From contig NC_089281.1 of the NCBI RefSeq assembly GCF_963678975.1, positions 992,001 through 1,056,000 on the forward strand: a stretch of 64,000 nt of DNA, written 5' to 3'. The stretch is from Dysidea avara (lineage: Eukaryota; Porifera; Demospongiae; Dictyoceratida; Dysideidae). The notes beneath the pieces are model-generated. The model was not told where the DNA came from and made no database searches. It worked only from the letters and a program-made list of their open reading frames with translations. Below, piece by piece: positions 24,561 to 36,056 of the stretch; within the stretch, counting starts at the first letter, position 1; each line of letters starts with the position of its first letter. The position numbers and the translations under genes were made by a program.

Positions 24561-24836
24561 ACCCACTACCTCTACTTTTCTAGCTACCTTATAAATGTTA
24601 CTCATGTAGTAGTCTCACTATGTATAGTAAAAAGAATGTCACCTAAAGGTGAAGAAGAAACCAAAGCTGAACTCGACTGTAACCCTGATGCTAATGCTAC
24701 TTTTCACATTCCCCATATAGTTGAATGCTCGGGGAAACTACTAGACGTGAAAATAAAAACCTTTCGGTTCAGTAACCACTTCCAAAAAGAAATGACTACT
24801 GGGAACATTATACACATGATAATAAAATGCTGCAAG

Positions 24837-24860
24837 TATATATATATATATATATATATA

Positions 24861-24947
<87 letters not shown>
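24837..24947. repeat. Microsatellite (TA)n(GT)n
   Basis: About 13 TA units followed by about 42 GT units, uninterrupted. Confidence 0.97.
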
Positions 24948-24948
<1 letters not shown>

Positions 24949-25099
24949 ATGTTAACAGAATTGGTTGTTATTGTGTGATATTTCAAATTGTTGATCTACT
25001 CCAATGAGAGTTTCTTGAAACTCATTATAATTATGAGCCACTTCTGGTATAATATCTCTGAACTTAATATTTTGTAGATGGCTTATTGCAGTTGAACTT

Positions 25100-25312
25100 T
25101 GAAAAGAAGGCAAGTACTGTTTAAACTTTAAGCGCTTGTGCGTTAATCAGATGGCTGCAGGTTCGAAGCTGCCCAGGTCCAGTCATGGACTTTTTTCTCC
25201 TTTCTCCACCTTTTCAAACACATTTTATGTAACAACTTTAAACAGGCTGTAGGACCAGGTGTCCTACAGACCTTCAGCACTTGTGCTGTAAAGTCTTAAT
25301 AAATAAACTAAT
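25100..25312 (+). repeat. SINE-like element, copy A
   Basis: Contains GGCTGCAGGTTCGAAGCTGC, with a B-box-like GGTTCGAAGC, then TGCCCAGGTCCAGTCATG, a T/C-rich stretch, and the 3' block TCCTACAGACCTTCAGCACT. It nearly repeats at 25432, also on +. It is inserted in a membrane-protein pseudogene. Confidence 0.55.
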
Positions 25313-25431
25313 ATCTATTTGGTTCCACATGAGGTACTTTGAGATAATAATTAAGTCACTTTCTACAGTTCCTATGGATACATATACATGAAACTGACAA
25401 GGAGAAATCATCCTGACCACCTGGCAGACTT

Positions 25432-25612
25432 CTGTAAGCGTTTGAGCATTAATCAAATGGCTGTAGGTTTGAGGCTGCCCAGGTGCAGTCATGAATTTTT
25501 TTTCTCCTTTGTCCACCTCTTCAAACACACTTAATGTAACAAGGCTGTAAGACCAGGTGTCCTACAGACCTTCAGCACTTGTGCTGTAAACTTGTACTTT
25601 ACAGTATTAAAA
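25432..25612 (+). repeat. SINE-like element, copy B
   Basis: Same order of blocks as the copy at 25100, with a decayed B box (GGTTTGAGGC) and the identical 3' block TCCTACAGACCTTCAGCACT. The two copies are about 120 bp apart in the same orientation. Confidence 0.55.
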
Positions 25613-28335
25613 ATGATGTTACAGCATCTGTTCAGCAAATATTGCTGTATACGTTTTAGTGTGATGTATATGAGCTGCAGAAAAGCCATTGCTATTAATA
25701 TATTAACTGCAATAACATTGGTAAATTGACACCACAAAGAGACCTTGAAGGTTGAGTAAGAGAAAAGTTCAAGGTTATTATTGTTTTGTCTTTGAATGGG
25801 TGAGCATATCCATGAATGGAAATCAATATTCCAACTAGTATAATACCGACCATAAAATGTATTCTTGTCCAGAGCTGATACACCAAAGAACACAGCTCTT
25901 AGTAGACCAGTCCAATAATAGTACTTGTCCTTGCATGCATGGACCTTGAAAGGTATTTAACAATGGTTTAAAATGATTAATGAATTTCAAGTAAGAAAGA
26001 GTCCTCGTGAACAACAATACTACATTGAAGGGTTGTGGTTGGCACTGTCCACACAATTTACCACACCTACTGAATTGACATTGTAGTTCAGTGTTTTAGA
26101 GATTAGTGTTAGTTGAGTGAGGTAGGTATAGTCCAATGAACATTTTAGTGACACATGAACATTGTGTGAGCTGTTGATGGTATTAGCTGATACCCAGCTA
26201 TATTACCAGGACATGGTATGGTACCGTCATTGATGTCACATCCAGTTAACATGAATACTTGTGATAGGACAGAATCACACTGACAGTATCAAAGTACTAC
26301 TGAAAGAGAGAAACCCTTAGGAAAGAGATGTAGTGGTAGTAAATATCAATCACTCCATTAAATGGTCTATCAGGAAAACCTCTAAGAGTCCATATATGAT
26401 TTTTTTTGTTTGCTGTTACATAATGTCCGCAATGACCTGACTTCATTTCTGTATACGTAGTATAATTCATAGCAGTACAAATATTATTATCAATGCTGCT
26501 ACTGGCTCAATGTGGCTCCTACATGCATGTTGTGGTCTATCATCTATTCTGAATAATCCTTGTGATAATGTGCCAACTAGTATAAAATGAAATGTGATGG
26601 TTTGTCCTGGATAAACAGGGGGCAGCTCATCTTATAGGCAATTGTGACTGCTGATATTATTGCACCAGCAAATCTGCTTGCTTTCATCTAATGCAAAAGT
26701 ATTGTTATAACAATGAATAACCTTTTTAGTAACATGATTTGAAGATATTTACTGAAAAGCAACATTGTGAGACCAACTGTAATGAGCTGCTTGGTATTTG
26801 ACATCTGTAAATTTTTCTGCTTTGTTATTGTGGAAAATGACATATTAATTTTTAGTTCTGCATTTTTGATCATCAACTATGTAGTTGTCTAGGTTGCCTT
26901 GTTTACTAAGGTACTGGAAAATGAATGGCGAAATTATTATTTGAATAGAACTGGCTAATCTTAACGGATATAAGTAACTATGTGGTGATGAAATTAATGA
27001 TGTTGCTGCATTATTGAATGTAAAATTTAACACAGTTTCTTCTTCAAAAAGAAACATTTCGGTAACATCGATCAATTGTCAACTCTATTGTTTAGAATTT
27101 CAATATAATTATGAAACTGTAAATAACTGCGGTAGCTTGTTGAGATAAGCACATTGGATATTGCTAAATGTCACTGGACCATCAAAGTACACAGTAATCC
27201 TTTCTACAGAGATTATAGAGTTCATATAATTAATTGACAAAAATAATGTCTAATCAATTAGAAGTGTTATCACCCGATAATCACTATCAGCTGTAACCAT
27301 TATACATTTAACAATATTTGAATACACATAGAACTATAGAAACTAACAAGACTCTATTAGTACTGCTTTTCACATACAGTGCAGTCATGCCAACTTGGCG
27401 TAAATTCTTCATGCTGGTGAAACTACACTTATTAATAACAATACTGATAAGATTAGCTCTATTATGATAGCCACATTTATTTAACACCTGCACTACTTTA
27501 TGTTTGTAGAATTTTGATTCAGAAATTGTTAAATTAATGTTATCATGATGGCTAAGTAGTATTGTAACGAATACATTAATGATAATGGGATGTTTGTATT
27601 ACTTTGATAATTAGTAATGTTAACTACGTGATTGGTATAGGTAACAGGATGGTCTGCATACTCTATTAGAAGGTGGTTTGAGATGAAATGATTCAGAGTT
27701 AATGTCATTACTAAAGAATACTATGCCATTCTTCTTGTGAGAAAAGGAAGTAAAATGGATAATTGTAATTGAAATACAGTTTAAAGCCACCAACGTTAAT
27801 GTTTGATGTTCATCTTCATCTTCATAGTATTCATCATAGTCACTGATTTTTATGTGATATCTACATTCCACATTACAACATTACTTATAAAAACGTCCTC
27901 ACTGCTAATCATCAACACACCAGCTGGTGAGGTACAGTTTATTATAGTGTGAATTTCTTCATTAGAAATATTTCCAACAAGTGAAAAGTTACTGATGTTG
28001 CTTATTATCAGGTCGGTATTAAGGAAGTATTGTCCTGGTAGGAAGTGTAGTTGTGCATTAGAGGTGAAGTATTTGCTGGTGTTGTTGAGGTAGTGTTGTA
28101 GAGTATAAGTGTTATCACTGGTAGGGTAATGATCATCAGGGATCACATGATACATTCTACCACTTGTTGATTGTACCAGTGCAAATTTGTGATTACAGAT
28201 ATTCAACATAGTATGTGCAATAGAAGGTAATGGGGCAGTAATTAGTAAGTAGAGAGATAATATGAATGAACTATACAACGGAAATGACATGTGTACATGT
28301 GTACATATAAATCTGTACATATAAATCTGTATATA

Positions 28336-28719
28336 CACTGGAACCTCTCTTAACAAGCTCCCCAAATTAAGGACACAATAGAAAAAGCCTCCATAGCACA
28401 CTGTAAAAATTTAGTAGTGAATTGCTCTGCCACAATACTCACTACTTTTTGCAGTGAACGTCACTACTTGGTGGTAAATGTAGCGACGTTCACTACAAAA
28501 TTAGTGGTGAACGTCACTACACAAAAATAGTGAGTATTGTGGCAGACATTAGTAGGTGACGTTCACTAGTTTGTTTTTACTGTGTAAGGACAAAAGATTT
28601 GGTCCCAACAGGTCTGGTTAATACATTTTTTACCTCTGAAAGAGTAAAACCTCTATATACAGCAAAAAGTAGCCAAAAATTCTGGGTCTCAAAATGTCTG
28701 TAATAGAGAGGTTCCACTG
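28336..28719. mobile_element. Pogo-like MITE split by a second MITE
   Basis: Outer element of the same family as 13166-13339: left end CACTGGAACCTCTCTTAACA, right end AGAGAGGTTCCACTG, with TA on both sides. Its middle is interrupted by an insertion at about 28397-28584, after which the outer sequence resumes at AAGGACAAAAG. Confidence 0.75.
28397..28584. mobile_element. Nested MITE with CACTGTAAAAA ends
   Basis: The ends CACTGTAAAAA and TTTTTACTGTG are inverted with one mismatch. Internal arms AGTGAACGTCACTAC and GCCACAATACTCACTA recur in inverted form, so the whole insert is nearly palindromic. Confidence 0.65.
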
Positions 28720-28866
28720 TAAATACGTATCTGTACACGCTTGGTTTATGGTGATTAAAATACAGTTTGATTTTGCATGTATTAGCTAGCTGTAATTACA
28801 TAACTGTGAGGTGCGCACTCAAGCAATATTGAAAGAGTACTTGGGGCAGTAATAAATATGTTATAG

Positions 28867-29877
28867 CATATACAGTGGCATCCAATGCATACAAGAGTTT
28901 AAGAACTTAATGGTTCAGCGGCATCGACTCTACCTGAGGAAGGTGCTACAATAGCAAGGCATTTTACAACATCGTTAGCAAATGACTGTGGAGATGTTGG
29001 CTTCTTTTTGGGGGTCTCACCGATGATATCAGCAGAAACATCCAGGAGACTGTTATCGATATCGTCATTAATGCTACTTGCGTGGTGGAGAAAAAAAAAT
29101 ATATATATATATATTTAAAAGTTAATTTAAATACTATAGTAACTAGGGATAATTATTATGATGTGTGTTTAATGGTAGATGGTGAGAGAGAAGATGGTAG
29201 ACGGAATTCTGTGACATTGTTCAGAATTCCAGGAGACTCTGACAATTCCAGGAGATACTGCTTAGTTGAAGTTCTCCAAAACTTAAAGTCATCGCAGCAA
29301 CTAGCACCTTCTTTGAACCTACTAACATAAAAGCAAGTTTGGTTAACATGACAAGGTAAGCAATAAACTTATTTCCACTTACCTTAACATTATACATACA
29401 GCTCCATATATTCTTTTCTTCATCCTTGTGACCTAAGAACGTGTCACCTGAGGAAGCTGTAAAAAGCAGAAATGCATCGTGACTAGTATGAAGTTCTTAG
29501 TTACCTGACTATTGACAATACTATTGTCAGAGTAGTCTCCTGGAATTCTGAACAATGTCACAGAATTCCGTCTACCATCTTCTCTCTCACCATTTACCAG
29601 TAAACATACATCATAATAATTATCCCTAGTTACTATAGTATTTAAATTAACCTTTAAATATATATATTTTTTTTCTCCACCCCATAAGTAGTATTAATGA
29701 CAATATCGATAACGGTCTCCTGGATGTTTCTGCTGATATGATCGGTGAGACCCCCAGAAAGAAGCCAACATCTCCATAGTCATTTACTAAGGCCTTGCTA
29801 TTGTAACACCTTCCTCAGGTAGAGTTGATGCCGCCAAACCATTAAGTTCATATACAGTGGCATCCAATGCATACAAG
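28867..29877. mobile_element. 1-kb foldback element with 29-bp flanking direct repeats
   Basis: Arms of about 330-345 bp at 28903-29248 and 29523-29849 are inverted copies with small differences, around a unique 270-bp centre. A 29-bp direct repeat (CATATACAGTGGCATCCAAT, continuing GCATACAAG) flanks it at 28867-28895 and 29849-29877. No transposase is seen. The 82-codon frame at 29082 reads across the arm and is not credible. Confidence 0.75.
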
Positions 29878-30590
29878 CATATACAGAGCATAGATACATA
29901 CCATTTATTATGCAAGGAAACATCTTAGTAGCTATAGTTTTCCCAACCTGTGTTGTGTGCTAGTAATTTGCGCATTGTGTGTAAACACATAAAACTATAG
30001 TGCTATATAACTGTCTACAAGATAAAGGAACTATTCAGGGTATACAATAACATTTCACTTACAATGTATTATTGTAGAAGTGATGTATATGTAGATAGTT
30101 TTATGTTCCTTCATTATTATAGAGTTTTGATGCAATTATTTTTCCTTATAAATCACTGCATGTTATTTCACAATAGTTCATCTAGCTGTATCCCACTCAG
30201 GACCTGTGAAAAACTAAACCTTGTAATTGACTAATTGCATGGGATCAGAATAATTTAAAACTCAGTGAAATGCAGAATAAATCCCGTGGTGACTTGATCC
30301 TAGCTAGCAACATGCAGTCTATGTATATACTCCAAAGGAACCACAACTGGAGTCTTCTGTGCATTCAACCTAACTATAGATGGTTCCCCTCCCCTGGCCC
30401 TTCTCTTGCCTCCTCTGAACTTATAGGACAATATTGACACCAAAAATACAGGCTGGGAATTATTCAGAAACCTGGCCAATGGGCGAATAGAAGACAATAG
30501 CTATAGTTATATATGCACTTGGCAAATAAGTTTGAACTTTTGTGCCAAGATCAATTAAAATACTCTAAAGTCACTACTCTAATAGCTAGA
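29878..30590. other. Intergenic, nothing recognised
   Basis: AT-rich DNA without recognisable genes or element ends. Confidence 0.4.
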
Positions 30591-31170
30591 ATATTTATAT
30601 TTCAGCCTATCTAGAATCCTTCAAATAATGAGTAAACTAATATAAACTGAAGTATGATAGTTTGTCCTGGACCCAGTAAATCCTGTTGACTGTTGCTATG
30701 TTATATGTTAATTTGTATCTTATTAAAATTGTGCAACCTTTTGATTCACATGATATGATACACTTCCACAAATGCAGTATTTGGAGCCCAGAGTTATACT
30801 TGATATCGTAAAATGTTTGTCATGAAATAATTATGATCTTGTATTGAAGTTTCAAGTTTCGGATAATATGCTTGCCTATACATTTCCATGTTTGCTGATA
30901 TGATACTGAAATAAATGTCATGAAACTATAGATAGAACAGAGGTTGTTGCCACAAACAATTGTGATGGCATATAAGACATCCATTTCGATGATGTAAAAA
31001 ACACCGATCCATCATTCAGAGTAAAATTTAGTGTAGTATTTTCCCAGAAGCTATAACATCTATACCAACATGTAAACAATAATGTTTGACATTTCAATTA
31101 TAGTTATGAACTTGCAAGTATAAGCATTATATGTTTCAATAATGTTATTAATGTCTGAATGCTACTAAAA
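30590..31170 (-). pseudogene. Third relic of the receptor-like membrane protein
   Basis: Short blocks in minus-strand order match the extracellular part of copies at 18919 and 24990 (the segment before the Cys-rich linker, around AGTTTGTCCTGGA at 30658, and the start-of-domain block near 30880-31060). No open frame of useful length remains. Confidence 0.4.
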
Positions 31171-31202
31171 GTCACAGGGCCTGCTATAATGTTACAAGTA
31201 TA

Positions 31203-31519
31203 CAAAAAAATTGGAATTTTCAACTAGAGTAGGGATGATAGCACATCGATAAAAAGTACTGAAACAAGTTGGAGTAGTCCATGATATTAAATCACAGTAA
31301 AACAATAAGAAGTGTAAATATCCCTACTGTGCTCAATATACCATAATGGAAATGCACAGTAGGGATATAACAGCAGAGCTGCCTGTCCAGTAATAATAAA
31401 TAGATAAACACTTCTTATTGTTTACTGTGATTTAATATCATGGACTACTGACTCCAACTTGTTTCAATACTTTTATCAATGTGCTATGGTCCCTACTCTA
31501 GCTGAAAATTCCAAATTTT
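31203..31519. repeat. Foldback MITE
   Basis: Arms 31203-31315 and 31408-31519 are inverted copies. A second small inverted repeat, ATATCCCTACTGTG and CACAGTAGGGATAT, lies in the centre. It shares the AAAAAGTA-TGAAACAAG block with the element at 34418-34680. Confidence 0.75.
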
Positions 31520-31550
31520 TGTGTCTTGTTTGTTAACTTTTTTTGCAAAT

Positions 31551-31725
31551 AATGATTATTACTGGTGAACCCACACACACCACATCTGAAAATGGTGCCA
31601 CGCGCCTCAGCTATATCAACTATCGTCTGAAAAGTGAAGTATCCATTACACTTCGTTGTCAGTTATGTTCAACCTGTTACACAGCATTTCGAATTAAAAA
31701 CTGTTCAAAAAGCACCTCTGCAATC
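31551..31725 (+). repeat. SINE-like dispersed repeat
   Basis: The block AAGTATCCATTACACTTCGT, then TGTCAG(T/C)TATGTTCAACC and GTTACACAG, recurs at about 32320-32345 (short) and 33405-33500. It is followed directly by the LINE fragment at 31730. Confidence 0.5.
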
Positions 31726-31729
31726 CCCG

Positions 31730-32265
31730 CATATGCGGATGGCTATGCAACTGTCTAAGTTTGACCGTGTATCTCAGTATTATCAACAACTCAATTGGTT
31801 ACCATTTAAGAAACTCATCCAATTTCAGTCTTCTTTTCTAATGTTTCGCCAATACCACCAAGTCAAATGTATTTCTTTGTCACCTCCAATTCAGTTTAGT
31901 TGCTGCCATTCCCAATATGATACCAGGACAAATGACTTATTTGCAAATTCTCAGAGGCTGCGCCTTGCATTTGCTCAAAATTTTTTTAGATTTACTGCTG
32001 CTCACTGGTGGAATGCAATACCATCCAACTTCCATCCTGCTATCAAAGACCTCTGCTACCAGCGATTCCACCATGGTTATCATCCATACCTACTTAATAA
32101 TTAATTTGTATTTGTTGTCTGGTAAGTTTTTTTTTTTCTTGTTAGTATATTGTGTGTGTTTAGTTAGTTAATTTTATATTGTGTTACTATATGTTGTCAA
32201 TCCTGCAAGGAAGAACGGCTCTAGCCGATTGTGTGGAGTTAAAACAATAAATCAAATCAAATCAT
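31730..32265 (+). pseudogene. LINE reverse-transcriptase C-terminal fragment and 3' tail
   Basis: The frame to 32104 encodes FDRVSQYYQQLNWLPFKKL...YDTRTNDLF...WWNAIPSN, matching the C-terminus of the LINE at 15671-16746 (HHYHSLNWLPFELL...YHTRTSAIF...WWNALPEE). The 3' end again has a hairpin CGGCT-CTA-GCCG and an AAATC-type tail. It is 5'-truncated. Confidence 0.8.
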
Positions 32266-32383
32266 ACCAAAAGAAAGAAATGGTGCCGCGTGCCCCAGTC
32301 ATATCAATTATTGTCTGAAATGAAGTATCCATTATGCTTCATTGTGATTCACAGTTCGCTGCTTCTCAAAGATTACTGCTCCA

Positions 32384-33165
32384 TTGAAAGAACTAATCAT
32401 TAAACAGTCTGTCTTTGCTCATCCCCCTGATACTCGATCCATCAAGGCTCAGGTCCATCAGAGCAGGCGTATGGCAACTAAGGAACATGCCCTGGAGATT
32501 AGGAACAGTCTCTCTACACAACTTCAAAGAACTGTTGATTTGAATAGCAAACGTGGAGCCTCTTCGTGGTTGTTAGCCCTGCCACTACAAGATCAAGGTT
32601 TCCATCTAGCTAAACAGGAGGGGATGCACTCCACCTGCATTATGGTTGGGATTTGCTGAACACCCCTAGTCACTGTGTTCGTGGTGCCAAATTTTCTACT
32701 AATCATGCCATGATATGTCGGCATGGTGGCTTAACATTCGTAAGTCATAATGATTTGCGTGACATCACAGCTGAGCTACTGTCTAAGGTTTGTAATGACG
32801 TTGCCATCAAGACACCTCTTCAATCTCTCAGTGGAGAAGTGATTACTCCTCAGTCTGCCAACCGACAAGATGATGCCAGAGCTAATATTCATGCTTGTGG
32901 ATTTTGGGGGCAGCAGCAAAGTGCCTTTTTTGACATAAGGGCGTTTCATCCAAATGCACAGAGCTACCGCAATACTTCTATTCCTTCTGCATATAGATGT
33001 CATGAGCAACAGAAGAAAAGGGAGTATGGTGACCGTGTCCGTGAGGTGGAGTTGGCATCTTTCACTCCTTTAGTTTTTTCAACAACCGGGGGTATGGGCA
33101 AGGAAGCAGTCACTTTTTGTCGCTGTTTAGCTGAATTGCTTTCCAAACGTAACACCATGAGATGA
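32384..33165 (+). pseudogene. Transposon protein with PD-(D/E)XK-like nuclease motifs, one frameshift
   Basis: Two overlapping plus frames (32384-32659 and 32653-33165) join across a one-base shift near 32625. The protein reads GASSWLLALPL...HCVRGAKFSTNHA...CRHGG..., then SHNDLRDITAELL, DDARANIHACGFWG and FFDIRAFHP, and ends VREVELASFTPLVFSTTGG. From memory, this order matches a repetitive protein common in cnidarian and sponge genomes, often found with reverse transcriptases. The spaced acidic residues around HND, DDAR and FFDIRA suggest a restriction-like nuclease fold, which is inference. The N-terminal partner domains are absent. Confidence 0.6.
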
Positions 33166-33404
33166 AACACCCTTTCCTACCACCCCCAGCACAATAGGTA
33201 TGTGTGCTGGACACAACTGATACAACAATAATGAGGAGATTTACAAGTCCCTAGGTCCACTTATAAGGCCCAGTTCCATTGGGAAGCATTACATGATCTG
33301 TAAGAGATGGAACGGCTGCCCCGGATGCACATAGTTGCAGATCTTAAAAGAGAAAAAGACAACAAGCAATGAAGCCACACAAGAGTGCTGCTGTAGGTAG
33401 CCCA

Positions 33405-33745
33405 GGAAAAAAATTATGCTTCGTTGTCAGCTATGTTCAACCCGTTACACAGAAGTATGAATCAAGAACTGTTCGAAAAGCACCTCTACAATCAGAATAG
33501 CCACTATGAAAAATACAGACGATTTCCGTTACTGTTACGAAGGGAAGCCATCATGTGCTACCGCCAAATCGACACTTTTCGTTGGCAGCAAAGATGAATG
33601 GGACACAAAGAAGGACATACTGCAGTATGCCAAAAGGCACCTCTCGGGCCGAAGCAATGTCGGACAATGAAAAAAATCAAGCCTGTAGCCTTAGTCATTT
33701 TTGAGTTACGATTGTCTGAAGGCATCAGTCAGTCAGTCAGTCACT
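33405..33745 (+). repeat. SINE-like repeat ending in (CAGT)n
   Basis: Starts with the TTCGTTGTCAG(C/T)TATGTTCAACC block shared with 31551, continues through GACGATTTCCGTTACTGTTA, and ends at a tetranucleotide run (TCAG)n at 33727-33745. A (TA)n run follows at 33760-33780. Confidence 0.5.
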
Positions 33746-34417
33746 ATAAAATTCCATTAAATATATATATATATATATATTTTAAAGTTCCATAACAACT
33801 TGTTGAAAGCATTTCAGGTTGATCTGAAAGCTTGTTTGGGCTTAACCAATACTGCCTCATCATCATCAGGGAAAATTGAGGCTGCTTTTTGGGTGATGTT
33901 ATTTTGTGGGCCATGCCTATATACTCCTTTGTGGTCCCTACTATACAGTACTATCATACTGTATGATGTTCTACATAAATTATGGATTCCATTGAGGTAC
34001 TAAAAAGAAATAATGTATCATCAATTAATAGTGTTCCTTCAATCATGTGTCCATCAATCCACTGAATAACATCCAATTTATGCAAATGGAAAAAGCAAAA
34101 GTATATTTTTTAGTGTGCACATGTATTGATTGCATTCAGCATGGTTCTAGCAGCAAGAATACACTTTTATATTTCAGTGCATATTTGAACACATTTATGA
34201 TGTGAGTATGCACATTTAAATAATTAAGCTTATATGCTTACAGCATTGCTTTGATTTTGGATGTGTTTGCAACATTGACAACATTAAGTAGATACATACA
34301 ATGCATGACAATGCAGTATGGTGCTGTGCAAATTGGTAAGCATTTTCACTAACTTTCATGCAATGATACGTAGCTGCATACTAGAGCAGTGACCTGAACT
34401 AGTTAATATTATGTATT

Positions 34418-34680
34418 TAAAAAAATTGTTAATTTAAAAATGAAGTAGGGGTCTATGCAATAAAAAGTAGTGAAACAAGAGATGAATGATGGTATTACAG
34501 CATAGCTCGGTGGGAAAGTCCCTACTTTGGCATTGAGCAAAATTATAGCTAATGTGCCAAAGTAGGGACTTTCCCATTGAGCCATCGTTCTGTAATACCA
34601 TCATTCATCTCTTGTTTCACTACTTTTTATTGCATAGATCCCTACTTCATTTTTAAATTAACAATTTTTTAAAATACTAG
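34418..34680. repeat. Near-perfect palindromic MITE
   Basis: Arms of about 120 bp (34418-34536 and 34554-34673) are inverted copies with few mismatches around a very short centre. The termini read AAAAATTGTTAATTTAAAAA. It shares AAAAAGTAGTGAAACAAG with 31203-31519. Confidence 0.8.
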
Positions 34681-34724
34681 TTTGTTTAGTTTTTTTGCTG
34701 CTAACTACAATGTAACTTTTGACT

Positions 34725-34812
34725 GTTCTATTAGAGTATCATACATGACTGTTGTATTAGAGTGACTGTTGTATTAGAGTGACTCGTGACTGTTAATTCT
34801 ATTAGAGTATCT
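34725..34812. repeat. Cluster of the dispersed TGACTGTTCTATTAGAGTA motif
   Basis: Four partial or full copies of the motif, TGACTGTT(C/G)TATTAGAGT, lie close together. Reverse-complement copies occur at 4186, 17849 and 47222. Confidence 0.7.
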
Positions 34813-35153
34813 CGAGTCAACAAAGGGGTGTGCAGCTAGCTAGCTAGACCAATGAGGTCATCTTGTTTAGCTATACTGGTAAGTAAATAGCTAGATTATT
34901 AAGAGGTGTGCCGTGTGGTCTCCATAGTCTATTGCCATTAACCATTTAGATATTTATTTGATGGGTGTGCATGTGGTCGCGAACCTATTGTGAACGGGAT
35001 CCCAATCGTGAAGTTGCAGATATCTAGCTATAGTGTACCTCTTATAGTAGCGCTGGGACTGAAGTGCTTCTGAAATCCTGGATCAGCTCAAAAGTAATTC
35101 CGTGGTGTCTAAATATGCGGCTGCTGAAAGCGAGGCTGAACGAAAGTGTTGAT

Positions 35154-35204
35154 GCACGCTGGATTAAAAGCTTTTTAGAGCTGCACGCTGGATTAAAAGC
35201 TTTT
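35154..35204. repeat. 29-bp tandem duplication
   Basis: GCACGCTGGATTAAAAGCTT recurs 29 bases later. It sits inside a 110-codon plus frame (35064-35396) that matches no family I know, so that frame is not called as a gene. Confidence 0.6.
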
Positions 35205-35399
35205 GGGATGCAGCTGCTCAAAAATGGTCTAAGTCGTCGTCGGTTTGCATCAGTGAACTGGGATGGCCTTCACTTAAAACACGTCGAAGCTATATATCTA
35301 TCTGGACCCTCTACTCCATTTATCATAAAAGAACTGCCATCAATTTCTCAAGGTATTTTCATTTTAACACATTGGCTACGAGGTCACATACTTTGACAT

Positions 35400-35725
35400 T
35401 AAATCTTGCGTCGTCAACTATCAACGCATTTCGGCACTCATTTTTTGTGACCACACCTTTTCTTTGGAACTCAATTCCTTTTGAAATTTTATCTCAAAGG
35501 ACTGCTGGCAGTTTTAAGACTAGGTTAAAACATTATCTTTTTTTGTAATTAGGTTTATTGATTTTGTAATTATTAAGTAGTTCATGTTCCTTTTGTATTT
35601 GTTTGTGTGTAATTGTACATGTGAATGTATGTTCTGTGTTGGGGATCACCTTGTACAGGCAGTATTGCCTTTTGTGTTACCCATATTTGGAAAAATTGAT
35701 AATACTAATAATAATAAATAATGCA
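35400..35725 (+). pseudogene. LINE 3' end fragment with AAT tail
   Basis: In one plus frame the end of a LINE ORF2 can be read (TTPFLWNSIPFEILSQRTAG, then FKTRLKHYLFL and stop), followed by a 3' untranslated region and an (AAT)n tail near 35700-35722. It is extremely 5'-truncated. Confidence 0.65.
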
Positions 35726-35800
35726 GAAAATTAACGTCCCGATATGGTTTCGTTGGATGGAGCCAGGCAGCCTGATTGAAGATAAAAGAAACCACAAGCG

Positions 35801-35837
35801 TAGATAATATATACCTTACCAAGGTATATATTATCTA
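35801..35837. repeat. Perfect 17-bp-arm palindrome
   Basis: TAGATAATATATACCTT (35801-35817) and its exact reverse complement (35821-35837) surround ACC. The TATACCTTACC core recurs in a second palindrome at 52856-52886. Confidence 0.8.
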
Positions 35838-35944
35838 TGCGACAAGGCACAGAGGGCCTACACTCATCGAAACCCTAAAAGGCACATCCCACTGGTGAGT
35901 TTGCTATTGTGGTGTAAAATGGTGCTTCATTGGCCTCTAGGCTT

Positions 35945-36056
35945 GCGACTGTGGTCAGTGAGTGAGTGAGCCGGTGAGTGAGCTAGCCGGTGAGTGAGCT
36001 AGTCGGTGAGTGAGCTAGTCGGTGAGTGAGCTAGCCGGTGAGTGAGTGAGGCAGAC
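35945..36056. repeat. Minisatellite, 18-bp unit
   Basis: About five copies of GTGAGTGAGCTAG(C/T)CGG, preceded by (GTGA)n. No flanking structure explains it. Confidence 0.8.

Larger units (their letters stand above)
24990..28290 (-). pseudogene. Second, more decayed copy of the receptor-like membrane protein
   Basis: Collinear with the copy at 18919-22320 but broken in many places and lacking several membrane segments (for example, the block between about 25990 and 26040 jumps from the ...RTLSYLKF... helix straight to the CGQCQP linker). The 5' part is better kept than copy 1: a start at 28290 gives MSFPLYSSFILSLYLL, a signal peptide, followed by the YHVIPDDHYPT block shared with copy 1. Its C-terminus near 24990-25060 still reads ...NEFQETLIGVD. 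Two SINEs (25100 and 25432) lie within it. It retains DINDGTIP in frame where copy 1 carries a 2-base insertion. Confidence 0.75.
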
